In this document: in pieces, positions 25,306 to 34,366 of the stretch
Layout: the number at the start of each line of letters is the position of its first letter
Position numbering within the stretch: the first letter of the stretch is position 1
NCBI RefSeq assembly: GCF_016862455.1
Contig: NZ_BOMZ01000040.1
Span: forward strand, 43,508-107,507
Origin: Actinoplanes utahensis
GTDB lineage: Bacteria > Actinomycetota > Actinomycetes > Mycobacteriales > Micromonosporaceae
DNA: 64,000 nt
Reading direction: 5' to 3'
Made by a program: the position numbers and the translations under genes
The notes under the pieces: model-generated
Databases searched by the model: none
What the model was told of the DNA's origin: nothing
Seen by the model: the letters and a program-made list of their open reading frames with translations, nothing else

Positions 25306-25785
25306 ATGCCGGAGAACGTGACCGGTGGTGATCTCTACCGCCTGTGGAGAGTGTCAGAGGTCAACCTGCCGCGCGTGGCGGACGTGTTCTACGACGCCGG
25401 CCAGGCTCTCGGGAGAGCTGCCGGCGGCAGCACCGCGTTTCCCGCACGGGACAGCGTCTATCCCGGCGCCTCCTTCAAGGTCAGTGCTTTGGGCACCGCC
25501 TGGGAGGATCTGCGGTCCACCATGCAGTCGATCATGATCGAGATGGGGGATGTGGTCATGGACACGGCACGCGGGGTGCGCGTCGCCCGGGAGCTTTTCG
25601 ACCGTGTCGACCAGGAGAGCGGCAAGACCCTCCTCGAGGCCTACATGGGACCGGAGGGGACCTCGGTGACCGTGGCCGAGCCGGGAGGCAGGGCCGGCCA
25701 CGACTACTCCGAGCCGGCCTCGAACCCGCCGGTCCCCGGTACGCCTGAGCATCCTGTCAGGCCGGACTCGGCACCTTCGCGATAG
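25306..25785 (+). CDS. EspC-like / WXG100-like small protein
   Basis: 159 aa. Residues 1-115 are mostly helical, with a pattern common to ESX-secreted helical proteins (VNLPRVADVFYDAGQAL ... GTAWEDLRSTMQSIMIEMGD ... TARGVRVARELF). The tail is Pro-rich and disordered. Starts 37 bases after the NHL gene. Together with the following gene it looks like a type VII substrate pair, but no EccC ATPase or pore gene lies in this window. Confidence 0.6.
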   Translation: MPENVTGGDLYRLWRVSEVNLPRVADVFYDAGQALGRAAGGSTAFPARDSVYPGASFKVSALGTAWEDLRSTMQSIMIEMGDVVMDTARGVRVARELFDRVDQESGKTLLEAYMGPEGTSVTVAEPGGRAGHDYSEPASNPPVPGTPEHPVRPDSAPSR

Positions 25786-25802
25786 AGGACAGGAGCGGAT
25801 TC

Positions 25803-26864
25803 ATGGCCGAGACCGGGGCGACGCTCTTCGATGTCACCACGCCGCCGGAGCTGGCGGGCGCGGCCTTCGAGGGCAGGGTCCGGGAACAGGCTCGCGCCCT
25901 CAAGGCCGAACTGATCCGGCAGAATCTCGCGGACGCTGACTCGTGGGCGCGGTCGGTCGAGGACAAGTGGGCGAACGAGAACCCCGACAAGGCGCCGATC
26001 TTCGCCATCTCGGACGAGGAGCGCGCGCGATATCGCGACCGGGTGGAGAACTCCGACCACGAGTGGATCATTCCGTCGTTCGAACAGCTGATCACGCCGG
26101 ATCCCGATCAGTTCAATCCCATCATCGATGTCCTGTCGCAGGTGGAGGCGTCCTTCGGCGGCCGTCCGGACTCGACCGGGAAATGGGTGGGAGCCGACCC
26201 GAACCTCGGCCGCCTCCACGACGTCCGGACCGACATGGACGAATGGGCCGGCGCCTTCAAGAACAGCTTCATCGACAGGTTCCTCACCCCCTTCCAGTCG
26301 ACTCTGCCGAACCACAGCCTCCTGGCCCGGAGTGTCGGCGATCAGATGAGGCTGATGAAGGTCACCTACATCCGGCAGCGCAAGTCGACGCTCGAACTAC
26401 TGGACAACGCGATCGCGGCCACGAAGGCGCTCAGCAACCGTTCCACCTCGGGGGCGGACGCCGTGAAATGGGCGACGATCATGCTGGTGGTCAGTGGCAC
26501 GCTGCTCGCGGCGTACGGCACGGGTGTGGGGGTGGTCGCCACGGCGGCCTGCCTGGAGGTCGCCGGAACCGTCGGGCAGGGGCTGTTGCCGGAGCCGAAG
26601 GAGAAGCAGAAGCTTCCGCTGTCCGCTCCGACGGCGACCGAGGTCGCCCAGAACGTGGTTCAGGCGCTCAACCGGCTGACCAGCGACGTCCACGAGACCG
26701 AGCAGATAGCCGTCGGGGCGTTACGGGAGCTCCATCGGGTGGCCGAGCGGGAGCGGCTGACGGCATTACGGTCCAACACCCCGGGCGCCTTCCTCGTGCC
26801 CGCCCCGCCGCTGGCCGACGCCACCCCGGCCCAGTTGGACGCGGGCTTCTTCCCGGACGAGTGA
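25803..26864 (+). CDS. unknown protein of a T7SS-like locus
   Basis: 353 aa, mainly helical and charged, with one hydrophobic stretch near residues 221-250 (WATIMLVVSGTLLAAYGTGVG) that could insert in membranes, then EPKEKQKLPLSAPTATE and a further coiled segment. No recognised catalytic motif. It follows the EspC-like gene by 17 bases and is probably co-expressed. Length and layout suit a secreted effector or its membrane partner, but that is inference. Confidence 0.6.
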   Translation: MAETGATLFDVTTPPELAGAAFEGRVREQARALKAELIRQNLADADSWARSVEDKWANENPDKAPIFAISDEERARYRDRVENSDHEWIIPSFEQLITPDPDQFNPIIDVLSQVEASFGGRPDSTGKWVGADPNLGRLHDVRTDMDEWAGAFKNSFIDRFLTPFQSTLPNHSLLARSVGDQMRLMKVTYIRQRKSTLELLDNAIAATKALSNRSTSGADAVKWATIMLVVSGTLLAAYGTGVGVVATAACLEVAGTVGQGLLPEPKEKQKLPLSAPTATEVAQNVVQALNRLTSDVHETEQIAVGALRELHRVAERERLTALRSNTPGAFLVPAPPLADATPAQLDAGFFPDE

Positions 26865-26928
26865 ACCCGCGACGCCGTTCCCGCCCCCCGATCCGCTCAG
26901 CTTCGCCGTTCTCGCCGGTCTACCGGAC

Positions 26929-27126
26929 ATGACGGTCTCGGTTCGCTACATGTCGATGTCGGTGGATGGGTACATCAGCGCGCCCGACGGCGGGCTCGGC
27001 GGGCTGCACGACTGGTTCGTCACCCCGGACGGGCGGTTCGAGCGACCGTCCGGGGCGACCGTCCGGGAGATCGTCCGGGTGGTCGACACGCCGGAGGCGA
27101 CCCACCCGCGTCACCGGGTCCGCTGA
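26929..27126 (+). pseudogene. truncated RibD C-terminal / dihydrofolate reductase-like gene
   Basis: 65 codons. The start matches the family N-terminus (YMSMSVDGYISAPDGGLGGLHDWF) but the reading frame ends after about a third of the usual 190-200 residues, and the remaining sequence runs into the convergent lipoprotein gene. A remnant of a deleted gene. An independent short peptide is less likely. Confidence 0.6.
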
Positions 27127-27130
27127 TCCG

Positions 27131-27868
27131 TTACTTCTTGCCGGTCAGGGTCGCCATGTCGATGACCTGGCCGGCGGCCGGCGCCTTGAGGTCGGCGAAG
27201 GTCGCGCCGAACTCGGTGAAGACGAGCGCGTCGCCGGCCGTGTTGCCGATCTTCAGCAGGTACGGCTCCCCGGTCGTCGCCACGAACACCTTCGACTCGG
27301 CGTCGCTGCTGTCGGTCACGACGATCGCCGGCTTGCCGTCGACGTCGGCGGTCTCGCCCTTGCTGGCGGTGCCGGTCGGCGACAGCAGCTCGTCGACGTT
27401 CCAGATCTGGAAGATGCCGGACATGTCCTTGTTCGAGGCCGGCACCTCCAGCCACTTGGTGCCCAGCGCGGCGGACGCCTGCTTGGCGGTGGCGCCGAGG
27501 CCGAGCGTCGACCAGAAGCCCTCGGACGGCCGCATGTACTGCTTGCCGCCGACCTTCAGCAGCGCGATCTCGGCACCCTTGCTGATCGACATCGTCCCGA
27601 CGAGGTCCGCGCCCGAGACCCGGAAGTCCATGGTCATGGACTGGCCTTCGGAGGTGGCGCCGCCCTTGACGTGGTACGAGCCGGCCTTCGTCAGCGCCTC
27701 CCGGGCCTTGGTCAGGATCTCGTCGGCGGTGAGCGCGGCCACCCCGTTGCCGGCCGGCGCCTGCGACGCCGCGGTGGCGGCGGGCTCGGCGCTGTCGTTG
27801 CTCCCGCAGCCGCCGAGCAGCATGGCGCCGGCGGCGAGTGCGGCGATTCCGGCCTTGAACTTGCTCAT
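27131..27868 (-). CDS. lipoprotein of the LppX/LprAFG-like family
   Basis: 245 aa. Lipobox LLGGC (Cys about residue 21), Ala-rich linker, then a domain resembling LppX_LprAFG: LTKAGSYHVKGGATSEGQSMTMDFRVSG, GKQYMRPSEGFWSTLGL, GTKWLEVPA. Such proteins carry lipids across the envelope or act as surface lipoproteins. A 12-base perfect palindrome lies about 54 bases upstream. The ATG at 27868 is the natural start of the signal peptide. Confidence 0.8.
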   Translation of the reverse strand: MSKFKAGIAALAAGAMLLGGCGSNDSAEPAATAASQAPAGNGVAALTADEILTKAREALTKAGSYHVKGGATSEGQSMTMDFRVSGADLVGTMSISKGAEIALLKVGGKQYMRPSEGFWSTLGLGATAKQASAALGTKWLEVPASNKDMSGIFQIWNVDELLSPTGTASKGETADVDGKPAIVVTDSSDAESKVFVATTGEPYLLKIGNTAGDALVFTEFGATFADLKAPAAGQVIDMATLTGKK

Positions 27869-27921
27869 CTGATCTCTTCTCCTCTGAGGTGGCCGGGCGA
27901 CCCTACCGACCCCAGGACACG

Positions 27922-27933
27922 ACTTGATCAAGT
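27922..27933. promoter_or_regulatory. 12-bp perfect palindrome upstream of the lipoprotein gene
   Basis: ACTTGATCAAGT, fully palindromic, spans the stop codon of the upstream GNAT gene and sits in the promoter region of the lipoprotein gene. Possible operator; no regulator can be named. Confidence 0.4.
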
Positions 27934-28443
27934 GAGACGTTGCTCTCCCAGGTCCAGCTCCCAGTTCTGGCCGACCACCTCGTGCCCGAAGCTGAACTGC
28001 GGCTCCTCGCTGGTCAGCAGGAAACCGGCGGCCTGGTAGATGCGGCGCGCGGACCCGAGCGTGTCCACGGTCCACAGCACGACCCGCTGATATCCGGCCG
28101 TGCGGGCGAAGGCCAGGCACTCGGCGACCAGGCGGCTGCCCAGGCCGAGCCCGCGCGCGCCCGGGGTGACCAGCAGGACGCGCAGCCGTGCGGTGCCCGG
28201 CTCGTCGCCGGCGACCAGCGCGATGCTCCCGGCCCGCCGGCCGTCGGCCTCGGCGATCCAGGCCGCCTCCCGTGCCGGGTCGTGACGGGCGGCGAACGCG
28301 GCGACGATGCCCGCGACCTTCGCCTCGAAGTCGGTGGTCCAGCCGAACTGCTCGCTGTAGATCTCGCCGTGCGCCATCACGATCCAGCCGAGGTCTCCCG
28401 GCCGGTCCGCGGGGCGTATCGCGACGCCGCGCTCTGTTCCCAT
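27928..28443 (-). CDS. GNAT-family N-acetyltransferase
   Basis: 171 aa. Acetyl-CoA binding motif A in RLRVLLVTPGARGLGLGSRLVAECLAFAR; motif B in VVLWTVDTLGSARRIYQAAGF. The ATG at 28443 is preceded by GGGAGGCG; a longer frame upstream runs through the operator and is not used. Divergent from a TetR gene, which probably represses it through the palindrome between them. Substrate unknown. Confidence 0.85.
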   Translation of the reverse strand: MGTERGVAIRPADRPGDLGWIVMAHGEIYSEQFGWTTDFEAKVAGIVAAFAARHDPAREAAWIAEADGRRAGSIALVAGDEPGTARLRVLLVTPGARGLGLGSRLVAECLAFARTAGYQRVVLWTVDTLGSARRIYQAAGFLLTSEEPQFSFGHEVVGQNWELDLGEQRLT

Positions 28444-28455
28444 CAACGCCTCCCG

Positions 28456-28473
28456 CTGAAACAGTCGTTTCAG
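28456..28473. promoter_or_regulatory. TetR-type operator
   Basis: CTGAAAC / GTTTCAG perfect 7-base inverted repeat with spacer AGTC, in the 49-base gap between divergent GNAT and TetR genes. Placement indicates TetR control of both. Confidence 0.75.
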
Positions 28474-28492
28474 TGGACGGTAAGCTACACCG

Positions 28493-29065
28493 GTGAACGA
28501 GGAAGCCGCCAACCCGTCGGCCCGCAAAGCCGAACTGCTGGAAGCCGCCTATCGGTACGCGCTGGTCAACGGCCTGGCCCGGCTGTCCCTGCGCCCTCTC
28601 GCCGCCGCGATCGGCTCCAGCCCGCGCGTCCTCGTCTTCCTTTTCGGCAACAAGGAGGGTCTGATCCGCGCGGTGCTGTCCCGCGCCCGCGCGGATGAGC
28701 TCGCCATCCTGGAGCAGGTCGGCGATCCGGTCCCCGGCCTGCCCGCGACCGTCGAGCGGCTGTGGTCCTGGCTCGCCGACCCCACCCACCGGCAGCTGCT
28801 GAAACTGTGGGCCGAGACCTACGCCACGTCCCTCGTCGAACCGGACGGGGTGTGGGGCGGTTTCGCCGCCGCCACCGTCCACGACTGGCTCGCCGTCCTC
28901 GCCACCTGCCAGCCCGCCGCCGAACGCGACAGCCCGGACGGCGCCGCCCGGCGTACCCTCGCCCTCGCGGTGCTCCGCGGTGCTCTCCTCGACCTGCTCG
29001 CCACCGGCGACCATCGCCGCGTCACCGCCGCCGTCCGCCACCAGCTCGCCCTGCTCCCGGCGTGA
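28493..29065 (+). CDS. TetR-family transcriptional regulator
   Basis: 190 aa. N-terminal helix-turn-helix: RKAELLEAAYRYALVNGLARLSLRPLAAAIGSSPRVLVFLFGNKEGLIRAVL. The ligand domain is poorly conserved, as usual. GTG start. Its stop overlaps the next gene (GTGA), so that gene of unknown function is coupled to it. Confidence 0.87.
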   Translation: MNEEAANPSARKAELLEAAYRYALVNGLARLSLRPLAAAIGSSPRVLVFLFGNKEGLIRAVLSRARADELAILEQVGDPVPGLPATVERLWSWLADPTHRQLLKLWAETYATSLVEPDGVWGGFAAATVHDWLAVLATCQPAAERDSPDGAARRTLALAVLRGALLDLLATGDHRRVTAAVRHQLALLPA

Positions 29066-29643
29066 CCGGCTACTGGGATCCGCTGCCCACGGCCCGGCGG
29101 CTGGTCGACGGGCCGTTCCTCACCGGGCGCTGGGAGCAGCGGAACTGGCGCAACGTTCCGGGGCCGTTCTACGCCGGCGAGACCGACAGCCTGGCGATCG
29201 GGCGGCTGGACGCTCCGGCGCACATCTGTTACGACGACGATCTCGGTGGCGGATTCGGGTCCGAGTTCATCTACCGCCAGCCGGTGAACGAAGCCGAGAC
29301 CGCAGCGGTGATCAACGGCTGCCGGGCCGAGCTGTATCAGGGGTACAACTGGGACGGCGACGACCACTGGACCATCGCTGCCGTCCGCGACTGGTGGCGC
29401 GACCGGGGCCGGGTGCGGGAGTGGGCGGTCGCGATCGCCGCCGACTGGGGAGCGGACACCCATCCGCACTGGGGGTTCAACGCCGACCCGACGTACCTGA
29501 GCCACTATCACGACGCCGCCCAGGGGCACCGCGACTACATCGCCTATCTCGACGACGGTCTGGAGGCGTACCTGCGTGGTTACCTGTTCTGGCTCGATCA
29601 GCGCCGGGAGCCCCGCGCCGGCGAACTCCTGCCCGCCCTGTGA
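29062..29643 (+). CDS. conserved hypothetical protein
   Basis: 193 aa, acidic and rich in aromatic residues (PGPFYAGETDSLAIGRLDAPAHICYDDDLGGGFGSEFIYRQP; YNWDGDDHWTIAAVRDWW). I recognise a conserved actinomycete protein of unknown function; no membrane segment, signal or catalytic motif is evident. GTG overlaps the TetR stop, so the two are translated together. Confidence 0.68.
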   Translation: MTGYWDPLPTARRLVDGPFLTGRWEQRNWRNVPGPFYAGETDSLAIGRLDAPAHICYDDDLGGGFGSEFIYRQPVNEAETAAVINGCRAELYQGYNWDGDDHWTIAAVRDWWRDRGRVREWAVAIAADWGADTHPHWGFNADPTYLSHYHDAAQGHRDYIAYLDDGLEAYLRGYLFWLDQRREPRAGELLPAL

Positions 29644-29664
29644 CCCGCGATCGACCACCGCACG

Positions 29665-30045
29665 TACCCGGGCGCCCAGCCTGGTCGTCACCGCCCCGCG
29701 GGACCCGGCGGCCCCGCCGCGGATCTCCGTCTCCGGCGCCGCACCGGCCGGCGCCGCCGTGGACGACCTGATCCGGCGTCTCGGCGTACCGCCCGCGACC
29801 GACGACCGGCATGACGGCACCCATCGCACGGTCAAACGGTGGCTGGCCGGCGACGAGATCCCGGACGGCCGGTTCGCGAGTCGTACGGCCTGACCCACCC
29901 GTTCGGCACCGGCGGCGCCTACCCGAACTTCCCCGAACCGGGCCTGCCCGACCGCGCCTGCCACCTGGAGAACACCGCCCGCCTCCCCGCCTGCGCGCCG
30001 CCCACGACCCCACGTCGCTGTTCAGGAGAAGGGAGAGCAGCCTGA
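29665..30045 (+). pseudogene. decayed C-terminal part of a BBE-type FAD-linked oxidoreductase
   Basis: Two frames carry successive parts of one protein. 29665-29893 encodes APSLVVTAPRDPAAPPRISVSGA ... THRTVKRWLAGDE, the middle region. After a frame change near 29885, another frame encodes LTHPFGTGGAYPNFPEPGLPD, the BBE-domain signature, and the tail LRAAHDPTSLF needs a further shift. The FAD-binding N-terminus is absent. A dead gene filling the 417-base gap. Confidence 0.65.
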
Positions 30046-30051
30046 CAGGGG

Positions 30052-30408
30052 ATGTCAGGGATGTCCGGTGATGATCACCGCCATGAACGACGGAACGCCG
30101 AGGAGATCACCTTTCCGACCCTGAACAGCGGCGGCCTCACCCTGCGCCTCTTCGACCGCGAGCAGAGGACCTGGTCGCTCTACTGGGCGAGCAGCCGAAC
30201 CGGCCTCCTCTACCCGCCCGTGTCCGGGGTCTTCACCGGCGGCCGCGGCGACTTCCACGGCGACGACACCCACGACGGCGAACCCATCAAGGCCCACTTC
30301 ATCTGGTACGACATCACCCCCACCTCCGCCCGCTGGGAACAACGGTTCTCCCGCGACAACGGCCGGACCTGGGAGCCCAACTGGACCATGACGTACACCC
30401 GCGCCTGA
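30052..30408 (+). pseudogene. N-terminally truncated conserved hypothetical gene
   Basis: 118 codons. From LNSGGLTLRLFDREQRTWSLYWASSRTGLLYPPVSGVF to RWEQRFSRDNGRTWEPNWTMTYTRA it is intact, and matches the C-terminal two-thirds of a conserved family of about 150-170 residues as I remember it. The usual N-terminal segment is replaced by MSGMSGDDHRHERRNAEE. It may still be translated. It lies beside another decayed gene, so a local deletion is likely. Confidence 0.5.
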
Positions 30409-30504
30409 CCGCCCGGCCCCGGACGGCGAGCCCGCCCCGCAGAGACCGGCCGGTGGGCGCGTGCGGGGCGGCGCCGAGCGATGATTACATGCTTACATGG
30501 GCGC

Positions 30505-31689
30505 ATGACCCGACCGCGGCTCGATCTGCGGGCGATGCCGGAGACCGGCGCCGTCTCGCCCTTGGAGCTCTTCCTCGACCTGGTGTTCGTCTTCGCCCTG
30601 ACCCAGGTCACCGCCACCATGGCCGCCGGGCTGAGCGGGGCCGGCCTGCTGCGCGGCCTGCTCGTGGTGGCGTTGCTGTGGTGGAGCTGGACCGGGTACG
30701 CCTGGCTCGCCAACCTGGTCCGCGCCGACCAGGGGATCGCGCGGTTCGTCATGTTCGCGGCGATGGCGGCGATGTTCGTGCTGGCCCTGGCCATTCCGGA
30801 GGCGTTCGGCGACGCCCCCGGCGGGCTGTCCGGGCCGGTCGTCGTGGCGGTGTGCTACTTCGTCTTCCGTGCGCTGCACCTGCTGCTGTTCTACGCCGCG
30901 TCCCGTGGTGACGTCGCGCTCCGCGGCCAGGTGCTGCGGTTCACGCCCGCGATGCTGGGCGGCACCGTGCTGCTGCTGGCCGCCGCCGCGACCGAGGGCA
31001 CGGCCCGGATCTGGCTGTGGGTGGCGGCGCTGATCGTCGACTACGCCGGCACCTACTTCGGTGGGGTGCGCGGCTGGCGCCTCCGCTCGGCCGGGCACTT
31101 CGCCGAACGGCACGGCCTCATCGTCATCGTCGCCCTCGGCGAGTCCATCGTGGCGATCGGTGTCGGCGTGGCGCGGCTGCCGATCTCCTGGCCGATCGTC
31201 GTCGCCTCCGCACTGGGCCTGGCGCTGGCCGGTGGGCTCTGGTGGGCGTACTTCGGATTCAGCTCCGCGGCCGGGGAACACGCCCTGGCCGCGGCGGGCG
31301 ACGGCGAGCGTGCCGCCCTCGCCCGGGACGCCTACAGTTTCCTGCACCTGCCGCTGATCGCCGGGATCGTGCTGCTCGCCCTGGGCCTGAAGAAGACCCT
31401 CGAATACGTCGGCGACGAGCAGGCGCACACGCTGACCGACCCGCTCAAGGGTGTGGCGCTGGCCGCGCTGACCGGTGGCCTCGCCCTGCACCTGCTGGCC
31501 CAGGCCGCCTTCCGCCGGCGCGTCACCGGCCGCCTCGATGCGGCCCTGCCGGTGGCGGCCCTGCTGATCGTCCCGTTCGCCGTGGCCGGCACGGCGATGC
31601 CCGCGCTGGCCACCCTGTCCGCCGTCACGCTCATCACCCTCGCAGCGGTCACCGTCGACTCGCGCCGCCACACCGCCCCACCCCGCTGA
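30505..31689 (+). CDS. ltrA: LtrA-family membrane protein (low temperature requirement A)
   Basis: 394 aa. Opening motif PETGAVSPLELFLDLVFVFALTQVT followed by about ten to twelve membrane helices, including WLWVAALIVDYAGTYF and HFAERHGLIVIVALGESIVAIGVG, the family's most conserved segment. ATG at 30481 in the same frame is an alternative start; neither has a clear ribosome binding site. LtrA proteins are integral membrane proteins linked to cold growth in Listeria; biochemical function unknown. Confidence 0.88.
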   Translation: MTRPRLDLRAMPETGAVSPLELFLDLVFVFALTQVTATMAAGLSGAGLLRGLLVVALLWWSWTGYAWLANLVRADQGIARFVMFAAMAAMFVLALAIPEAFGDAPGGLSGPVVVAVCYFVFRALHLLLFYAASRGDVALRGQVLRFTPAMLGGTVLLLAAAATEGTARIWLWVAALIVDYAGTYFGGVRGWRLRSAGHFAERHGLIVIVALGESIVAIGVGVARLPISWPIVVASALGLALAGGLWWAYFGFSSAAGEHALAAAGDGERAALARDAYSFLHLPLIAGIVLLALGLKKTLEYVGDEQAHTLTDPLKGVALAALTGGLALHLLAQAAFRRRVTGRLDAALPVAALLIVPFAVAGTAMPALATLSAVTLITLAAVTVDSRRHTAPPR

Positions 31690-31722
31690 CCGCCCGCCCG
31701 GTCACCGCGACCGGGATGCGGG

Positions 31723-32592
31723 TCATGTCTGCAAGCCTGTCGGGACGTGACGGGCGTCGGGGTCGAGCGCCTCGTCCCGGCCGGCGAGGGCGGTGAACGC
31801 GGCCCACGGCATCCGGTCGACCGGTTCGGCGGCGCCGGTGTCGGCGATCGCCCGGTAGGCCAGGGACGCGGCCCGAGTCGCGGCGAGCAGCGCCGCCATC
31901 GGGTGCAGCACCAGCCGGACCCCCGCGGCGAGAAGATCGGCGTCGGTGGCGGCGGGCCGCACGCCGCCGGCCTCACTGCGATCGACCACCAGGGGTACGC
32001 CGGGAAGCGCGCGGTGGATCCGCCGGAGGTCGTCCACGCCGTCCACCCCCGCCGGGAGGATCGCGTCGGCGCCCGCCTCGGCGTAGGCGCGGCACCGCAC
32101 GATCGTCTCGTCGAGCCCGTGCGCCGTGGCGCCGGTCCGGGCGATCAGCACCATCTCCGGCACCTGATCGGCCAGGGCGGTGATCGTCGCGGCCGCCTCG
32201 CCGATCGGGAGCACCTCCTTGCCGGCCGGGCGGCCGCCGGGTCCCGGGTTGCCCCGGTCGTCCAGGTGCAGGCCGGTGATCCCGGCGCGGGAGTAGGCCA
32301 GAGCGGTCCACACGGCGTGCAGCGGATCGCCGTACCCGGTGTCGGCGTCGGCGATCAGCGGCACCCCGCCGAGCGCGGGGACCAGTGTGGACGCCCGGTC
32401 GGCGATCCGGGCGCCGGGCACGAACTCGAGGTCCGGCCGGCCCAGCATGATCGCCGCGACGGCGGCGCCGGACAGGTGCACGGCCCGGTGGCCGGCCGCC
32501 ACGGCGAGCGCCGCGGTGACCGGGTCGTAGACGCCGGGGACGTGGGTGACCCGGTTCTCGGCGAGAATCGCTCGCAGTGCGGTGGCAGTCAT
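31723..32592 (-). CDS. isocitrate lyase / PEP mutase superfamily enzyme
   Basis: 289 aa. (beta/alpha)8 enzyme with VPGVYDPVTAALAVAAGHRAVHLSGAA, metal-binding LIADADTGYGDP, and GLHLDDRGNPGPGG. The loop that carries KKCGH in isocitrate and methylisocitrate lyases here reads RPAGKEVLP, so a lyase of another 2-hydroxy acid, an oxaloacetate decarboxylase-like activity, or a PEP-mutase-like enzyme is more likely. Divergent from an IclR regulator that probably controls it. Confidence 0.82.
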   Translation of the reverse strand: MTATALRAILAENRVTHVPGVYDPVTAALAVAAGHRAVHLSGAAVAAIMLGRPDLEFVPGARIADRASTLVPALGGVPLIADADTGYGDPLHAVWTALAYSRAGITGLHLDDRGNPGPGGRPAGKEVLPIGEAAATITALADQVPEMVLIARTGATAHGLDETIVRCRAYAEAGADAILPAGVDGVDDLRRIHRALPGVPLVVDRSEAGGVRPAATDADLLAAGVRLVLHPMAALLAATRAASLAYRAIADTGAAEPVDRMPWAAFTALAGRDEALDPDARHVPTGLQT

Positions 32593-32778
32593 GACTGGAT
32601 CTTCCTCGCCGCACGCGGGCGCCGCTCGGCACGGTCGGCCGGGACCGGGGGTGCGGGCCGAAGCCGTCCGGCGTGCCGACGGCCGGTCGACCCGGGAACG
32701 GTACGGCGTTCCACGGGGCGAAATGGCAGGCTAGAGTGCGGCAGAGTTCTTCCGCACCTGTTCGCTGGGGGTTTCGCT

Positions 32779-33603
<825 letters not shown>

Positions 33604-33699
33604 ATCTTCGGCCCGGGTTCACGGGTTCGCCCTGGGCGGCTCGGCGACGCGGAGGGCGGACGGTTCCTCGCGCTCGCCTCGTGATGGCATGCTCTGCTG

Positions 33700-34329
33700 G
33701 TGACGTTCGCCGGCTGGCCGAGCGAGGCCCTCGAGTTCTACGAGGGTCTCGCCGCGGATAACTCGAAGACGTACTGGACCGCGCACAAGCCGTTCTACGA
33801 CAGCCGGGTACGCGGCCCGATGGAGGAGCTGCTCGCCGAACTGGAACCGGAGTTCGGCCCCGGCAAGATCTTCCGGCCGTACCGGGACGTGCGGTTCAGC
33901 GCCGACAAGACGCCCTACAAGACCCACCTGGGCGCGTGGCTGGAGTCCGGCGGCTACATCCAGCTCTCCGCCGACGGTCTCGCCGCCGGCTGCGGCATGT
34001 ACCAGATGTCCTCAGACCAGCTCACCCGCTACCGGCGAGCGGTCGCCGACGAGCGCCTCGGCCCGTCCCTGAGCGGCCTCGTCGACCGGATCGAGAAGTC
34101 CGGCATCGGAGTCCACGGCCACGGCACCCTGAAGACGGCGCCACGCGGCTTCCCCAAGGACCACCCCCGGATCGGCCTGCTCCGGCACAAGGGCCTGACC
34201 ACCTGGCAGGAGTGGGAGCCCGCCCCGTGGATGGGCACGGCCGCCGCCCGCGACCGGATCGCGGGCTTCCTGCGCGGCAGCCGCCCGCTGCGCGACTGGC
34301 TCGACAGGCACGTCGGCCCGCCGTCCTGA
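33700..34329 (+). CDS. DUF2461 (TIGR02453) family protein
   Basis: 209 aa. Full-length match to the TIGR02453 family: LEFYEGLAADNSKTYWTAHKPFYDSRVRGPMEELL, KIFRPYRDVRFSADKTPYKTHLGAWLE and LKTAPRGFPKDHPRIGLLRHKGL. A soluble conserved protein of unknown function. GTG start. No operon partner on its strand. Confidence 0.87.
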   Translation: MTFAGWPSEALEFYEGLAADNSKTYWTAHKPFYDSRVRGPMEELLAELEPEFGPGKIFRPYRDVRFSADKTPYKTHLGAWLESGGYIQLSADGLAAGCGMYQMSSDQLTRYRRAVADERLGPSLSGLVDRIEKSGIGVHGHGTLKTAPRGFPKDHPRIGLLRHKGLTTWQEWEPAPWMGTAAARDRIAGFLRGSRPLRDWLDRHVGPPS

Positions 34330-34366
34330 CCGCGTGCCGATGGCGGTCGCCGGACGCGCCCGAGCC

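Noticed and set aside
30083..30140. ATG preceding NDGTPRR as an alternative start for the truncated gene at 30.1 kb
   Set aside because: It is out of frame with the conserved part, so it can only be a relic of the original N-terminus at best.
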